Positions 26,495 to 36,031 of a DNA stretch of 64,000 bases are shown here, piece by piece. The position numbers and the translations under genes are program-made. The stretch covers positions 1 to 64,000 of the forward strand of contig WAOW01000002.1 of NCBI GenBank assembly GCA_015521085.1, in the 5' to 3' direction. Within the stretch, counting starts at the first letter, position 1. The number at the start of each line of letters is the position of its first letter. The stretch comes from Candidatus Thermodiscus eudorianus (GTDB lineage: Archaea; Thermoproteota; Thermoprotei_A; Sulfolobales; Acidilobaceae). Under the pieces are notes generated by a model that was given only the letters and a program-made list of their open reading frames with translations, ran no database searches and was not told where the DNA came from.

Positions 26495-28924
26495 TTGGCT
26501 AAGGGTAAGGGAGGTAAGGAGCGTTCCCCTAAGAAGCATAAAGGCGAGATAGGGGGCATCACTACCCGCCTAGCGCTACTCGCCTCAAAATATTCAACCC
26601 CGATAACGTTGGCCGTACTCATACTCCTGCTGGCGCTAGGCACTTACGTCAGGATCTTGCCAGCGCTCAAATACGGGTTAGAACTAGACGCCAACGACCC
26701 GTGGATCGCCTACTGGGAGGCGGAGTACTTCCACAAGCATGGACTCTTCAGCTTCTCAGGGCTCTCGCACGTGAAGGAGTTCTGGTGGCCCGTTGGGAGG
26801 GACATCCTCCACTCGGACTCGCTAGGGGTAGCCTGGCTAGCAGCAGCCACCTATGGGCTGGGGGCCAAGCTCGGATTATCCCTCAAGGAATGGATAGCGC
26901 TTTTCCCAGTGTTCGCGGGTAGCCTAGCTATACTAATGTTGTTCCTGCTAGTCTACACTATCACTAGGTCGAAGCTGGCTGGCTTGGTCTCCGCAGCATT
27001 CTTCGCCTTGTCTCCAGGAGCCATTACCAGGACGACTGTCGGATTCGTCGAGAAGACTGGTATAGCTGTCCCGGCCCTGGCACTATTCTATATCTTCCTC
27101 ACCCTATCGCTTAGACATAGGAAGTCGACTAGAGGACTCTTGTATTCGGTACTAGCGGGGCTCTCGGGAAGCTTGGTAGGCTTCCTGTGGGGAGGCTATC
27201 ACCTCGTGACTATATCAATCGCGTTAGCTATGTTGATAGACCCCCTCTTCGGAAAACCTGAGATAGACAGACTTAAGATGTATGCAGTGCTCACTATCTC
27301 CTACGTAATATCCGCCTCGGCCATCCCAAGCATAGGATTACAATATTTCGTGGGCAGGCTAGGGTCCCTCGACATAGTAATGCTCGTCATATACGCCCTC
27401 GAAGTATACGTGGATAAGATTCCCCTCATAAACAAGATACTGGAAGACGGAATCACACCGAGATTCCAAGCCTGGCTAATCCTAGTACTCCTAACGGCCG
27501 GGTTCATAGCAGTTTATACTGGCCTCATACCAATGAGCCTCAGATTCCAGGCAGCCCTAGGCATAAGGAATATCAGCCCCCTCGTCGAGAGCGTCCAAGA
27601 GCACCAGCCAGCGCCTCTCTCTAGGCTATTCAGGGAATACGGCCTAGCTTTGCTCTTCGTCCTAGCCGGAGTCATCGTGTTTACAGCCAGGTTCTTGAAG
27701 GGAAGATACGAGCTCCACGAAGCGATTCCGAGCGCTGTACTGTATTTCATGGCTCTCCTACTCTTCTATGCCAACAAGCAACTAGCGTACTTTACCCAGA
27801 TGGCGTCGCTCTATGTGACGATAGCTGCCGGCCTGGCCGTTGCAGAGTTTACGAGCGGCGCGGTATGGGTTCACAGGCCAGGCAAGGCCGGCAGTAGACA
27901 TGAGCTGGGCGATCCATTGAAGGTACTAGCAGGAATATTTATAGTGCTCATAGTCGGTATGGGGGTGGCGTACTATGGCGACCAAGCGTACAACTCCAAC
28001 AGCTACAGAGCCCCGCAAATACTCACGTCAGGCCTATCGCCGTTAACCATCCTAACACCTGAGGGCGAGAGGAAGGTAGTAGTCCCGTTGAACGACGCGT
28101 GGTTGAACGCCCTCCAATGGATAAAGAACAATACTAGAAAGGATGCCCTAGTCATCAGCTGGTGGGACTACGGTTACTGGATAACAGTCAATACTGGGAG
28201 GAGAACTGTAGCAGACGGCTCTACCTTTAACGAGACGCAGATCCGGGCTCTGGCAAGGCTCCTGACAGGCGACGAGGGAGAGGCAAACTATCTCTTAAGA
28301 AGCGTATTCAAGGCCGAGCCCAATAACACCTACATAGTCTTCTACGAGGTCTTCGAGGGAGTAGTCGACTTAAAGAACAACATGACAATACTCTATCCCA
28401 AGCCCGAAGCGATACAGAGACCCCAGCAGGGCCTGCCAGGAGTAGTAATACACGGTTTAGCAGACTTCCCCAAGTCCATACAAATGCTCCGAATATCCTA
28501 CAGGATCCCCCCATTCTCAAAGTCCATACTACACACGGCATACACTACAGTCTACGTCGACAGGAGGGGTAGCGAGTGGATCGAGTTCCCAGGCTTCGTA
28601 GGCCAGCCCCAGGAGAACGCCACCAGAGTCAAGAACGCTCTAATATATAAGATGGCCATAGACGGCATATCATCACTGCCCAAGACTGCGATCACGGATT
28701 CATCATGCGAGGCCGTGATTAACAGGACCAGAGCCTCCCTAATGGCGGTAGCTGCGGCTTCCTCGCCGATGGGAGGCTACGAGGTCCAGTATATACTCCC
28801 TGGGAAGCCTTTCAACTCGTTCAAACCAGTCGCGACAAGCATATCCTGTCCGATAGTGAACCAACAGACAGACAGGTACACGCTACTAGCGGTGGTAGTG
28901 TTCATATACCAGTGGACCGGTTAA
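26495..28924 (+). CDS. aglB: dolichyl-phosphooligosaccharide-protein glycosyltransferase AglB (STT3)
   Basis: Transfers lipid-linked glycan to Asn in N-glycosylation sequons on the outer face of the membrane. 809 residues: about 13 hydrophobic segments in the first 480, with the DxD-type LDANDPWIAYWEAEYFHKHG loop near 65 and catalytic acids in TVGFVEKTG near 185, then the extracellular domain with the hallmark WWDYG at 556-560. The TTG start is preceded by GGTGCGTGA. The C-terminal domain is shorter than in many archaeal AglB proteins. Confidence 0.95.
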   Translation: MAKGKGGKERSPKKHKGEIGGITTRLALLASKYSTPITLAVLILLLALGTYVRILPALKYGLELDANDPWIAYWEAEYFHKHGLFSFSGLSHVKEFWWPVGRDILHSDSLGVAWLAAATYGLGAKLGLSLKEWIALFPVFAGSLAILMLFLLVYTITRSKLAGLVSAAFFALSPGAITRTTVGFVEKTGIAVPALALFYIFLTLSLRHRKSTRGLLYSVLAGLSGSLVGFLWGGYHLVTISIALAMLIDPLFGKPEIDRLKMYAVLTISYVISASAIPSIGLQYFVGRLGSLDIVMLVIYALEVYVDKIPLINKILEDGITPRFQAWLILVLLTAGFIAVYTGLIPMSLRFQAALGIRNISPLVESVQEHQPAPLSRLFREYGLALLFVLAGVIVFTARFLKGRYELHEAIPSAVLYFMALLLFYANKQLAYFTQMASLYVTIAAGLAVAEFTSGAVWVHRPGKAGSRHELGDPLKVLAGIFIVLIVGMGVAYYGDQAYNSNSYRAPQILTSGLSPLTILTPEGERKVVVPLNDAWLNALQWIKNNTRKDALVISWWDYGYWITVNTGRRTVADGSTFNETQIRALARLLTGDEGEANYLLRSVFKAEPNNTYIVFYEVFEGVVDLKNNMTILYPKPEAIQRPQQGLPGVVIHGLADFPKSIQMLRISYRIPPFSKSILHTAYTTVYVDRRGSEWIEFPGFVGQPQENATRVKNALIYKMAIDGISSLPKTAITDSSCEAVINRTRASLMAVAAASSPMGGYEVQYILPGKPFNSFKPVATSISCPIVNQQTDRYTLLAVVVFIYQWTG

Positions 28925-28990
28925 TAGGCTTCCTACACCAAATATTACATCGCCTGGGGATCGGATAACCGTTACGAGAGGCTTAGGGAA

Positions 28991-29482
28991 ATGGCCAAAG
29001 GCTCCAGGAAGAGAAACATTATGAAGACCATGATGGAAGCACTGGCATTAGTACGTAGAGCGCAAATCGAGGTACGCAGGGCTAAAGCCAGGGCAAAGAC
29101 TATGTCCAAGTTACTCTCAGAGGCCGAGTACCGGGAACTGGCAACCTCTCTCGAAACCCTCGATATAGTCTTAGAGAAGATTGCCCTGAGACTCCAAACT
29201 ATGCTGGTCGCTGGGGTGATCAATAGAGAACTCCTAGAAGCCCCGCGGGAGATATTGAGAAAGGCTATGTCTATATCCTCTATGATACCGCCGAACATAG
29301 GAGAGACGCTGGCAGAGATATCAGACGCTATCGATATGCTCATCTCCTCCGCTCCAACGATGCCTGAGGAGGCGCCATCTTTGATCGAGATGAGTGAGTC
29401 ATCGCCGTCGGATTACGCTGAGAGTGTCTTACGTGAAGCCAGAGAGGAAGCCAGGAGGAGGCTTGAGGGATTGAGTGAATAA
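28991..29482 (+). CDS. ESCRT-III/CdvB-family protein, short form
   Basis: 163 residues. A basic N-terminal helix (RRAQIEVRRAKARAKTMSKLL), long amphipathic helices and the later RLQTMLVAGVINRELLEAPREILRKAMSISSMIPPNIGETLAEISDAIDMLIS block (given as helices 3-5) agree with the Snf7/ESCRT-III fold used in crenarchaeal cell division and vesicle budding. The acidic linker and a final basic helix follow. It is shorter than CdvB and lacks its wH domain, so it is closer to the CdvB1-B3 paralogues. cdvA and cdvC are not in the window. Confidence 0.65.
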   Translation: MAKGSRKRNIMKTMMEALALVRRAQIEVRRAKARAKTMSKLLSEAEYRELATSLETLDIVLEKIALRLQTMLVAGVINRELLEAPREILRKAMSISSMIPPNIGETLAEISDAIDMLISSAPTMPEEAPSLIEMSESSPSDYAESVLREAREEARRRLEGLSE

Positions 29483-29621
29483 ATCCCTAGAAGCGACATG
29501 ATTCTCCCTGCGGGCCCATGAGGAGTCCTAGCCAGGCTTAGCTGGCGTGCTGAGTGGACCACAATCCGAGGCCCAAATTATAACCCTCTCCCGGCCCTGG
29601 GTCGTTCTGGGTAGAGGAGTT

Positions 29622-31016
29622 GTGGGTTGGAGCATACTAGACCTCTTGAGGAACAATCCAGAAAAGCTAAAGCACTATGTAAGGATTAGGTTGATGGACG
29701 AAGCGCTAGTCGACAAGGCTCTGAACCTAGACGCTAGATGGCGGAGCCTTCTTACAGAGGTTAACGAGCTACGCCATAAACACAATGTGATTAGCAGGTC
29801 AATCGGTAAAACAAGAGATCCTAGCGAGAAGAGGAAGCTAATTGAGGAGGCTAAGGCTCTACTGTCAGAGTTAAGAGAGAAGGAAGAGGAGCTCAAGAGA
29901 ATTGAAGCTGAGAGGGAGAGAGTTCTCCTAATGCTTCCTAATGTAGTAGAAGACGATGTACCGGTGGGAGACGAGACAGCGACTGTCCCAGTGGAGTTCT
30001 GGGGTAGACCTCGGGTGTGGAGGGGGCATCTAAAAGAGTTCATGGAGGAGACTAGGGGCTTTAACGTGGAGTATGATGTAATCGACTGGAAGCCGATAGG
30101 CCACGCGGACATGCTGGAGAACGTGCTAAGACTAGGTGATACTCTAAGAGCCGCGAAGGTGGCTGGTTCACGGTTCTATTATCTCTTCGAGGACCTGGTG
30201 TGGCTTGACTTGGCTCTGCTCCAGTACGCGCTCGACGTATTAACCAGGAAGGGCTACACTGTCGTCCTCCCTCCATATATGCTGCGCCACGAGGTCATGA
30301 CAAGGGTTATCGATATTGATACCTTTAAGGACGCTATCTACAAGCTAGAGAACGATGACCTGTACTTGATTTCAACCGCTGAGCATCCCCTGGCATCACT
30401 CTATTACAAAGAGGAGCTCTACGATGACGAGCTGCCCTTGAAGCTGGTCGGGATAAGCCCATGCTTCAGGAGAGAGGCTGGTGCTGGTAACAGGGACTTG
30501 AAGGGCATATTCCGTGTACACCAGTTCCATAAAGTAGAGCAGTTCATATTCTCTCGGCCGGAGGATAGCAGGAAGCTCCACGAGGAGCTTATAGAGAACT
30601 CCAAGGAGATCTTTCGAGGGCTGGAGATCCCCTTCCGTGTAGTCAATATTGCTTCAGGCGACCTGGGGGCTTGTGCCGTGAAGAAGTACGATCTTGAGGC
30701 GTGGATGCCAGCGCAGGGTAGGTACAGGGAGATGGTCAGCGCGAGCAACTGCACAGACTGGCAAGCCTACAGGCTAGGGATAAGGCTCATTAGGAGGAAG
30801 GGGATGGAAAGGGACTATGTGCACACACTAAACGCGACAGGCATAGCTAGCACTAGAGCTATAACAGCGATACTAGAGAACTTCCAGGAAGAGGACGGCA
30901 CCGTCAAGATACCCAAGGTGTTAAAGAGGTATCTGGAGCCCTTCAAGAAAGCCCCCAAGGACTATATACTGCCTAGGAGGGAACCACCTATACCATCACA
31001 TAGATCCGGGGTCTAA
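29622..31016 (+). CDS. serS: seryl-tRNA synthetase
   Basis: Class II aminoacyl-tRNA synthetase charging tRNA-Ser. The N-terminal coiled-coil tRNA-binding arm (about residues 25-110) is followed by the catalytic core with motif 2 [26 protein letters not shown] and motif 3 [23 protein letters not shown] at 29622 with GAGG just upstream fits family N-termini ([14 protein letters not shown]); the open frame runs back to 29547. It is the common, not the rare methanogen-type, SerRS. Confidence 0.93.
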   Translation: MGWSILDLLRNNPEKLKHYVRIRLMDEALVDKALNLDARWRSLLTEVNELRHKHNVISRSIGKTRDPSEKRKLIEEAKALLSELREKEEELKRIEAERERVLLMLPNVVEDDVPVGDETATVPVEFWGRPRVWRGHLKEFMEETRGFNVEYDVIDWKPIGHADMLENVLRLGDTLRAAKVAGSRFYYLFEDLVWLDLALLQYALDVLTRKGYTVVLPPYMLRHEVMTRVIDIDTFKDAIYKLENDDLYLISTAEHPLASLYYKEELYDDELPLKLVGISPCFRREAGAGNRDLKGIFRVHQFHKVEQFIFSRPEDSRKLHEELIENSKEIFRGLEIPFRVVNIASGDLGACAVKKYDLEAWMPAQGRYREMVSASNCTDWQAYRLGIRLIRRKGMERDYVHTLNATGIASTRAITAILENFQEEDGTVKIPKVLKRYLEPFKKAPKDYILPRREPPIPSHRSGV

Positions 31017-31336
31017 CGTCCTAGTATCCTCTTAAGCGCCTTTCCAAATCCACCCATATCCTCGCTACCGCCCATACGACTCATGGCTATAGCCCGGGCC
31101 TTATCCTCGCTCATAAACGCGTACTTCTTAGCTATGGATACGAGGACCCGTAGCTCTTCGTCTGTAGCATAACTTATCGGCGTGTCTCTTTCTCCGTTCT
31201 CCATCCAAACCCTAATCAGCCTGTCGTAGATCGGTTCAACCTTGGGATCACTATAGAAGGCAGCCTTCCTCCAGGCGACGTCGTTGTCTTCTATCAGTTC
31301 GACAAGCTCCTTTATCAAACGCTCTCTCTCGGTCAA
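31013..31336 (-). CDS. hypothetical helical protein
   Basis: 107 residues, helical and charged, with [32 protein letters not shown] and a Gly/Met loop [17 protein letters not shown] near the C-terminus. Not recognised; probably conserved in related crenarchaea. Convergent overlap of 4 bp with serS. Confidence 0.6.
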   Translation of the reverse strand: MTERERLIKELVELIEDNDVAWRKAAFYSDPKVEPIYDRLIRVWMENGERDTPISYATDEELRVLVSIAKKYAFMSEDKARAIAMSRMGGSEDMGGFGKALKRILGR

Positions 31337-31381
31337 TCCAGAGGCACCACTAGGTGCTTAGGCTCTAATAGGCCTAATTAG

Positions 31382-31816
31382 TTAGTATCCTTGGGAGGAG
31401 AGATCGGCCTGGAGCCGCCTCTTCCACTCCTCCACGACGTCGTATCCAAACACGGCTTTGAGCAGCTCTCGTCCCTCAGGCGTTACATAGTCGGGGCTCC
31501 AAGGCGGGTCGAATACGATCTCGACCTCTACGTCCTCGGCCTCCGGGACCATTTCACGTATCGCATCTTCTGCATACGCCGCTATCTGTCCCGAGACCGG
31601 GCAGCCAATCGCTGTTAGGGTCATGGCTATCCTGATATAGTACTTGCCCGGCTTGGTCTCTTCCACGTGGATCTCGTAGACAAGGCCTAGATCGTAGACG
31701 TTTACCGGGATCTCCGGGTCATATACATCCTTGAGCGCTTTTATCACCTTCTCGACTATTTCCTTGGGCCCCGTGACGACTGGGGATTTCCGCTGTCCGC
31801 TGCTCAAAGTGTACAC
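31382..31816 (-). CDS. MIP18/DUF59-family iron-sulfur assembly protein (SufT/PaaD-like)
   Basis: 144 residues. The DUF59 domain has LKDVYDPEIPVNVYDLGLVYEI near 28-50, the conserved Cys in MTLTAIGCPVSGQIAAYAEDA, and FDPPWSPDYVTPEGRELL. Relatives help mature Fe-S proteins. Its operon partners are not obvious; it stands between two small unknown genes. Confidence 0.9.
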   Translation of the reverse strand: MYTLSSGQRKSPVVTGPKEIVEKVIKALKDVYDPEIPVNVYDLGLVYEIHVEETKPGKYYIRIAMTLTAIGCPVSGQIAAYAEDAIREMVPEAEDVEVEIVFDPPWSPDYVTPEGRELLKAVFGYDVVEEWKRRLQADLSSQGY

Positions 31817-31855
31817 CAGGGTATCGGATCCCGTCTAGACTATTTAAGGAGGAGT

Positions 31856-32089
31856 TTATGTGCTACGGCCCCTGGAGAGTTTAAGTGTCAATATTAAGGA
31901 AATATATGGTGATAATAATAGTATGGTGAGCCCGCCTAGAAACAAGGGTTTATAATTCACGAACCCTCCAAGCAGGCTCGTAAGAGAGCCTACACTAGCT
32001 ACCACGAGCGTCAACTTAATCTTTAGCGATACAATCGATCTCGCCTGTTTCACCGCCCAGTTCCCTCGACTTCGATACAACATACTCAA
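31856..32089 (-). CDS. small two-helix membrane protein
   Basis: The frame encodes a basic N-terminus and two hydrophobic helices (about 28-48 and 52-70). The first part overlaps the 3' end of the cinA gene by 74 nt, so the true start may be the GTG at codon 14 or later. Hydrophobic pattern and lack of a competing frame beyond cinA support a real gene; function unknown. Confidence 0.45.
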   Translation of the reverse strand: MSMLYRSRGNWAVKQARSIVSLKIKLTLVVASVGSLTSLLGGFVNYKPLFLGGLTILLLSPYISLILTLKLSRGRST

Positions 32090-32843
32090 GGACTCTCAGA
32101 GCTTTAGCCCGAGCGTCATCGAGGGTTTCAGCAGAGGCTAATGCCCGTATCTCAAGTAGGGGTGATCCCGTTTCATGGCCTTTGGGATGGCTCTTGAGAT
32201 AGACGCCGGGCTCCATCTTAGCCGCCCTCTTAATCCAGGGGGCTAGGCTAGACTCTGGAACGCCTCTTACCGTAAATCCACAGTCGACCGCACGACGGTG
32301 AGGAGCTATCCTCTTCAAGAGGGGGGATACGTAGTTATCGAACATAGTCTTCATCTCGGCCGGAACGCCGGGGAGGCTCACGACAATGGTATCGTTTACC
32401 TCCAGGTACGAGCCTGGAGCGGCTCCTACCGGGTTCGGAATAGCCTCAGCGCCTTCTGGAAGATAGGCCATCTTGACTCTGTCCTCTGTTAGCGTGTAGC
32501 CCGCCTTCTCGTAGAACTGCCTCACCATATCGAGCGCCCTCTCGTTGAGGACGAGCCTCCTCCCAGCGGCCCTAGCTACCCCCTCTAGGGTTCTATCATC
32601 GTATGTCGGGCCTAACCCGCCCGTTGTAACAACGATTCTAGCCCTAGCTATAGCCCTGCCAACTTCTTCCTCTATATCATCCAAGTCGTCGGGAACGGTT
32701 ATTATGCGCTCGACCGAGAAACCCATGAAGGTCAATTTCTCGGCCAACCACGAGGCATTTGTATTAACTACTCTTCCTATAAGTATCTCGTTCCCCACGG
32801 TAACTATCCACGCAACAGGCTTCTCGTCTCCCACAGGTTCCAC
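32016..32843 (-). CDS. CinA/MoaB-type molybdopterin-binding domain protein
   Basis: 275 residues of the CinA N-terminal family (COG1058): VTVGNEILIGRVVNTNASWLAEKL at 9-32, VTTGGLGPTYDDRTLEGVA near 70-90 and VSLPGVPAEMKTMF near 155. It lacks the C-terminal nicotinamide-nucleotide amidase domain of full CinA. Archaeal single-domain members are thought to have ADP-ribose or NAD-related pyrophosphatase activity, not proven here. Confidence 0.9.
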   Translation of the reverse strand: MEPVGDEKPVAWIVTVGNEILIGRVVNTNASWLAEKLTFMGFSVERIITVPDDLDDIEEEVGRAIARARIVVTTGGLGPTYDDRTLEGVARAAGRRLVLNERALDMVRQFYEKAGYTLTEDRVKMAYLPEGAEAIPNPVGAAPGSYLEVNDTIVVSLPGVPAEMKTMFDNYVSPLLKRIAPHRRAVDCGFTVRGVPESSLAPWIKRAAKMEPGVYLKSHPKGHETGSPLLEIRALASAETLDDARAKALRVLEYVVSKSRELGGETGEIDCIAKD

Positions 32844-32975
32844 CCTAGTTTAACGTTGGCCTCTTGCGGTGACTATAGTCCCCGCTATCATCCCGGAGGG
32901 CCCTCTTCGGCCCTGTCCGCGGGTCGGCGCGCACTTGTAAATGTGCCTTGCAAGCTTTATCTCGGTTCTGCCAGC

Positions 32976-34259
32976 CTAGTGAATGAGGTCTAGTATGGTC
33001 TCTACACTCCCTTCTATAGCGTAATGTACCTTCGTGTAGCCAGTCCTGAACTCGATCACATCATGTCTAACTCTAGCAGGATCCTCTTTCTTGATCAAGA
33101 CTCTGGCCATCAGGCTGGCGATGGTCCTCATCTCATCCTTGCCCATGCCGAATCTAGTCATCTCCTGGACTCCCAGCCTAAGGCCGCTGGGGTCTTTGAC
33201 GGCCTCTGGGGGATCCCATGGCAGGAGGTTCTTGTTCACGATTATATTGGCCTCCTCAAGTAGGATCGCTGCTTTAGCCCCACGGCCTAGATCCCTGACA
33301 TCGATGAGAACCTGGTGGCTCCTGGTGTAGCCCTTGTCCTCCCCTACTACCTTAAATCCAAGTGCGGCTAGCTCCTCTGCTAGTGCTCTCGCATTGTTCA
33401 CAACCCTTCTAGCATATTCCTCTCCGTAGATAGACATTTCGACCGCTGTCACAGCGGTAGCCGGTATCCTGTGCAGGTGGTGGTTGCTCACGAACCAGGG
33501 GAAGATTGTTTTGGAGACATTCTTGTACAGGTCTTTTTCGGTGAATGCAATTAACCCGCCCTGGGGGCCCGGGAAGGTCTTGTGTGTTGAGGCTGTCATC
33601 ACGTCGGCTCCGTGGCTGAGTGGGTTCCTCCATACGCCACCGAATATGAGTCCGAACACGTGGGCTGCGTCATATACGAGTTTCGCCCCGACACTGTGTG
33701 CGGCGTTGGCTAGCTCCTTAACAGGGTGGGGGAACAGGTAGACGCTCCCCCCAAGCACTACGAATTTGGGCTCTTCTTTCTCTATGACTTTTATAGCTCC
33801 GTCGACGTCGACGTTCATATTCTCCTCGTCATAAGGCAGGTCTACCTGCTTTATACCCAGGGCTCCAACCGTGCCGAACTTCGTATGGCTCACATGGGCT
33901 CCCGCCTGTACCGGCGCTATAGCTGCCCTGTCGCCAGGCTCTGCTAGCACCCTGAATACGGCCGCGTTGGCGAGGGTCCCGCTAGTGGGTCTAAGCTCGA
34001 CGCCTACAGCTCCGATTTTACTGGCTATGAAGTCTGCCGTCGCCACCTCCAACTCGTCAATGTATCTGGCTCCCTGGTAGTACCTCTTGAAGGGTTTCCC
34101 CTCGGCGTATCTATGCATGAAATCTGAAGTGTATGTTTTCAATGCTAGGGGGCTCATAACGTTCTCGCTAGCGATCAAATTGATTGATTCAAGGAGCCTC
34201 CACTTGTTCTGTAGGTTTGTCCTTGAGAGAACCAGATCCAGTAGCTCTCTGGGGTCCAC
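32976..34259 (-). CDS. glyA: serine hydroxymethyltransferase
   Basis: PLP enzyme interconverting serine and glycine with a pterin C1 carrier. The Schiff-base lysine lies in [12 protein letters not shown], the PLP-binding Asp in [10 protein letters not shown], and the N-terminal [16 protein letters not shown] and [13 protein letters not shown] are typical. GTG at 34259 has GGTG seven bases upstream; the frame extends to a TTG at 34280, which would match a leaderless transcript from the TATA box at 34298-34308. Confidence 0.95.
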   Translation of the reverse strand: MDPRELLDLVLSRTNLQNKWRLLESINLIASENVMSPLALKTYTSDFMHRYAEGKPFKRYYQGARYIDELEVATADFIASKIGAVGVELRPTSGTLANAAVFRVLAEPGDRAAIAPVQAGAHVSHTKFGTVGALGIKQVDLPYDEENMNVDVDGAIKVIEKEEPKFVVLGGSVYLFPHPVKELANAAHSVGAKLVYDAAHVFGLIFGGVWRNPLSHGADVMTASTHKTFPGPQGGLIAFTEKDLYKNVSKTIFPWFVSNHHLHRIPATAVTAVEMSIYGEEYARRVVNNARALAEELAALGFKVVGEDKGYTRSHQVLIDVRDLGRGAKAAILLEEANIIVNKNLLPWDPPEAVKDPSGLRLGVQEMTRFGMGKDEMRTIASLMARVLIKKEDPARVRHDVIEFRTGYTKVHYAIEGSVETILDLIH

Positions 34260-34297
34260 AAGGGAGCACCGTGCTAACAATTATGAGCCTCAACGGG

Positions 34298-34308
34298 CTT
34301 TATATTAG
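34298..34308 (-). promoter_or_regulatory. TATA box of glyA
   Basis: The minus strand reads CTAATATAAAG, placing transcription start at about 34278, within two bases of the TTG at 34280 and 20 nt before the GTG at 34259. Confidence 0.5.
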
Positions 34309-34320
34309 AAGGTGGAGTGT

Positions 34321-35145
34321 ATGCCGCTTTTCCCAATCGACACCAGCGATCGTAAGCCTGTCGGCCTGACGCGCGAGACCGTATCCGCCATAGGCATAGG
34401 TACGTGGGCTATAAGGAACCCGTCAAAGATGGTCGAAGCACTTGTATACGCGTTCACCCACGGAATAGACAACGTCGACACCGCCGAGATGTATGGTAGT
34501 GGCAGCGCCGAGAGAGTCGTAGGGGAAGCACTTAAACGGGTCGGTAGGGATAACGTGTTCATAACTACAAAGCTGTTACCATATAGGTTTAGATCCGAGG
34601 ACCTGGCGGTAAAGGCAGCAAAGGCCAGCCTAGATAGACTCGGTGTAAACTATGTCGACCTGATTCTAATACACTGGCCCGACGATCTAGCTAGTATTGG
34701 GGAACAGGTCAGGAGCTTGGAGGCTTTAGCCGAGAGGGGGCTTACCAGGTATATCGGAGTAAGCAACTTTGACGCGAGGCTGCTGGAAGAGGCCCTTCAA
34801 CACACAAGGAAATACGATATAGTAGTGGACCAGGTCCACTATAGTGTGCTCCATCGACACCCAGAGGTAGAACTTCTACCCTTAACTATCAAGAAGGGTG
34901 TACTCGTCCAAGCCTATACTCCTATAGAACGTGGAAGGGTAGCCGGTGTCGACTTGCTAGTTAAAATCGCCGAGAAGTATGGCAAGAGCCCCGTCCAGGT
35001 AGCCCTGAACTATCTAATATCGAGGCCGATGGTCATGGCAATCCCTAAGACTGAGCGTGTCGAGAGGGTTAAGGAGTTTATCGGGGCTATGGGTTGGAGG
35101 CTGGCTGCGAGTGATCTAGAGAATATAGAGAGATCCTTATATTAA
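34321..35145 (+). CDS. aldo/keto reductase
   Basis: 275 residues, a NAD(P)H-dependent (beta/alpha)8-barrel reductase. Active-site Asp/Tyr/Lys are in DNVDTAEMYGSGSAE and FITTKLLPY; catalytic His in LILIHWPDD; the nucleotide end in ALNYLISRPMVMAIPKTERVERVKE. Substrate cannot be predicted. ATG at 34321 is preferred because GGTGGA precedes it; a GTG at 34312 is in frame. Confidence 0.92.
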   Translation: MPLFPIDTSDRKPVGLTRETVSAIGIGTWAIRNPSKMVEALVYAFTHGIDNVDTAEMYGSGSAERVVGEALKRVGRDNVFITTKLLPYRFRSEDLAVKAAKASLDRLGVNYVDLILIHWPDDLASIGEQVRSLEALAERGLTRYIGVSNFDARLLEEALQHTRKYDIVVDQVHYSVLHRHPEVELLPLTIKKGVLVQAYTPIERGRVAGVDLLVKIAEKYGKSPVQVALNYLISRPMVMAIPKTERVERVKEFIGAMGWRLAASDLENIERSLY

Positions 35146-35251
35146 TTAATTTATTATTAAGATAACTAGTTTAATTTGGAGGTTTATATGGTGATACCTT
35201 GGTATACAGCGGGTGGCCTCTTATTTATGGTTCCCCACGTAATACATCCGG

Positions 35252-35659
35252 TTGGGGGTCCCAGTGGTACAACCTTCCCACCAGGAGAGACGGCTACCCA
35301 AGATCAAAGTGAGGCTCACAAGCACCTCAACCCTAGACCTAACCCTCGTGGCTTGGAGAGTCGCCGAGAGGTTATGGAAGAAGTATGGGATCGAAATAGA
35401 TGTAGAGGATGAACCATACTACCTCGTAGATCCTCTCATGGGCGTGGGACACAGTACGGGTGGGATGCGTATAGTAGTAGAAGACGCCAATGGCGTGCCT
35501 CTGGCTTACGAGCTTAGCCTAACAGACTATGACGACCCGGTAGAGGGGCTAGAGCATATAGTACTGGGTATACTAACCCAGGGGGTCCCGGTTATAGGCG
35601 AGGACAGTATCGAGGTACTAGTTGAGAAGGACCACCTAGCGGGCCTAGCCATAGCCTAG
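35252..35659 (+). CDS. hypothetical protein with uncertain start
   Basis: The C-terminal 115 residues (from KIKVRLTSTSTLDLTLVAWRVAERLW through VDPLMGVGHSTGGMRIVVEDANG to EVLVEKDHLAGLAIA) look like a real soluble protein of unknown family. Start choices in frame are TTG 35252, GTG 35264 and GTG 35309; none has a good ribosome site. A strong GGAGGT plus ATG at 35188 opens a different frame, leading into a G5 run at 35254-35258 where deletion of one G would join the two; see findings. Confidence 0.6.
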   Translation: MGVPVVQPSHQERRLPKIKVRLTSTSTLDLTLVAWRVAERLWKKYGIEIDVEDEPYYLVDPLMGVGHSTGGMRIVVEDANGVPLAYELSLTDYDDPVEGLEHIVLGILTQGVPVIGEDSIEVLVEKDHLAGLAIA

Positions 35660-35853
35660 GACCACCTGCTACTGACCTCGCGCCTAGCCGAGAGCCAATT
35701 AGCAGCGTGAGCCAATATATGGGAGAAGAGGTCTCCTGGCGTATAGAAGAGGCTATCACAGAAGGGACACTTGTAAAGGCCATTAACCTTGACTACCCGG
35801 ATTATTGAGCCCTTATAGCTTACCGCAACCTCCTCTCTATCCTCTGGACGCAT
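35656..35853 (-). CDS. single C2H2 zinc-finger protein
   Basis: 65 residues with one classical C2H2 finger: YKCPFCDSLFYTPGDLFSHI places Cys29, Cys32, His45 and His49 (C-x2-C-x12-H-x3-H). Such tiny C2H2 proteins occur in crenarchaea and are frequent in their viruses, where some are DNA-binding regulators. Convergent 4-bp overlap with the previous gene. Confidence 0.75.
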   Translation of the reverse strand: MRPEDREEVAVSYKGSIIRVVKVNGLYKCPFCDSLFYTPGDLFSHILAHAANWLSARREVSSRWS

Positions 35854-35898
35854 TAGAGGACCCTCGGTAAATCCAGATGCACCACATGCGGCGAAGCG

Positions 35899-35910
35899 AT
35901 TTTAAATAAT
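35899..35910 (+). promoter_or_regulatory. TATA box for a leaderless transcript
   Basis: ATTTTAAATAAT is centred about 22 nt before an ATG at 35927, the usual arrangement for leaderless crenarchaeal messages. Confidence 0.5.
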
Positions 35911-35926
35911 TCCCCCGGGCGCGTCG

Positions 35927-36031
35927 ATGCCTAGAATATTATCTGGGTTGTCTAGCTTAATTAACTCCAGGAGGACAGGAATTCCCTGGAGGAGGCTATC
36001 GGGCTCCAAGGCCTTGGGGATGACGGATTGA
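35927..36031 (+). CDS. possible 34-residue leaderless upstream ORF
   Basis: The ATG stands at the predicted transcription start of the promoter at 35899. The frame encodes MPRILSGLSSLINSSRRTGI and 14 more residues (basic, Ser-rich) and ends with TGA overlapping the TTG start of the following gene (TTGA). Could be a small protein or a regulatory leader peptide; no family recognised. Confidence 0.35.
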   Translation: MPRILSGLSSLINSRRTGIPWRRLSGSKALGMTD

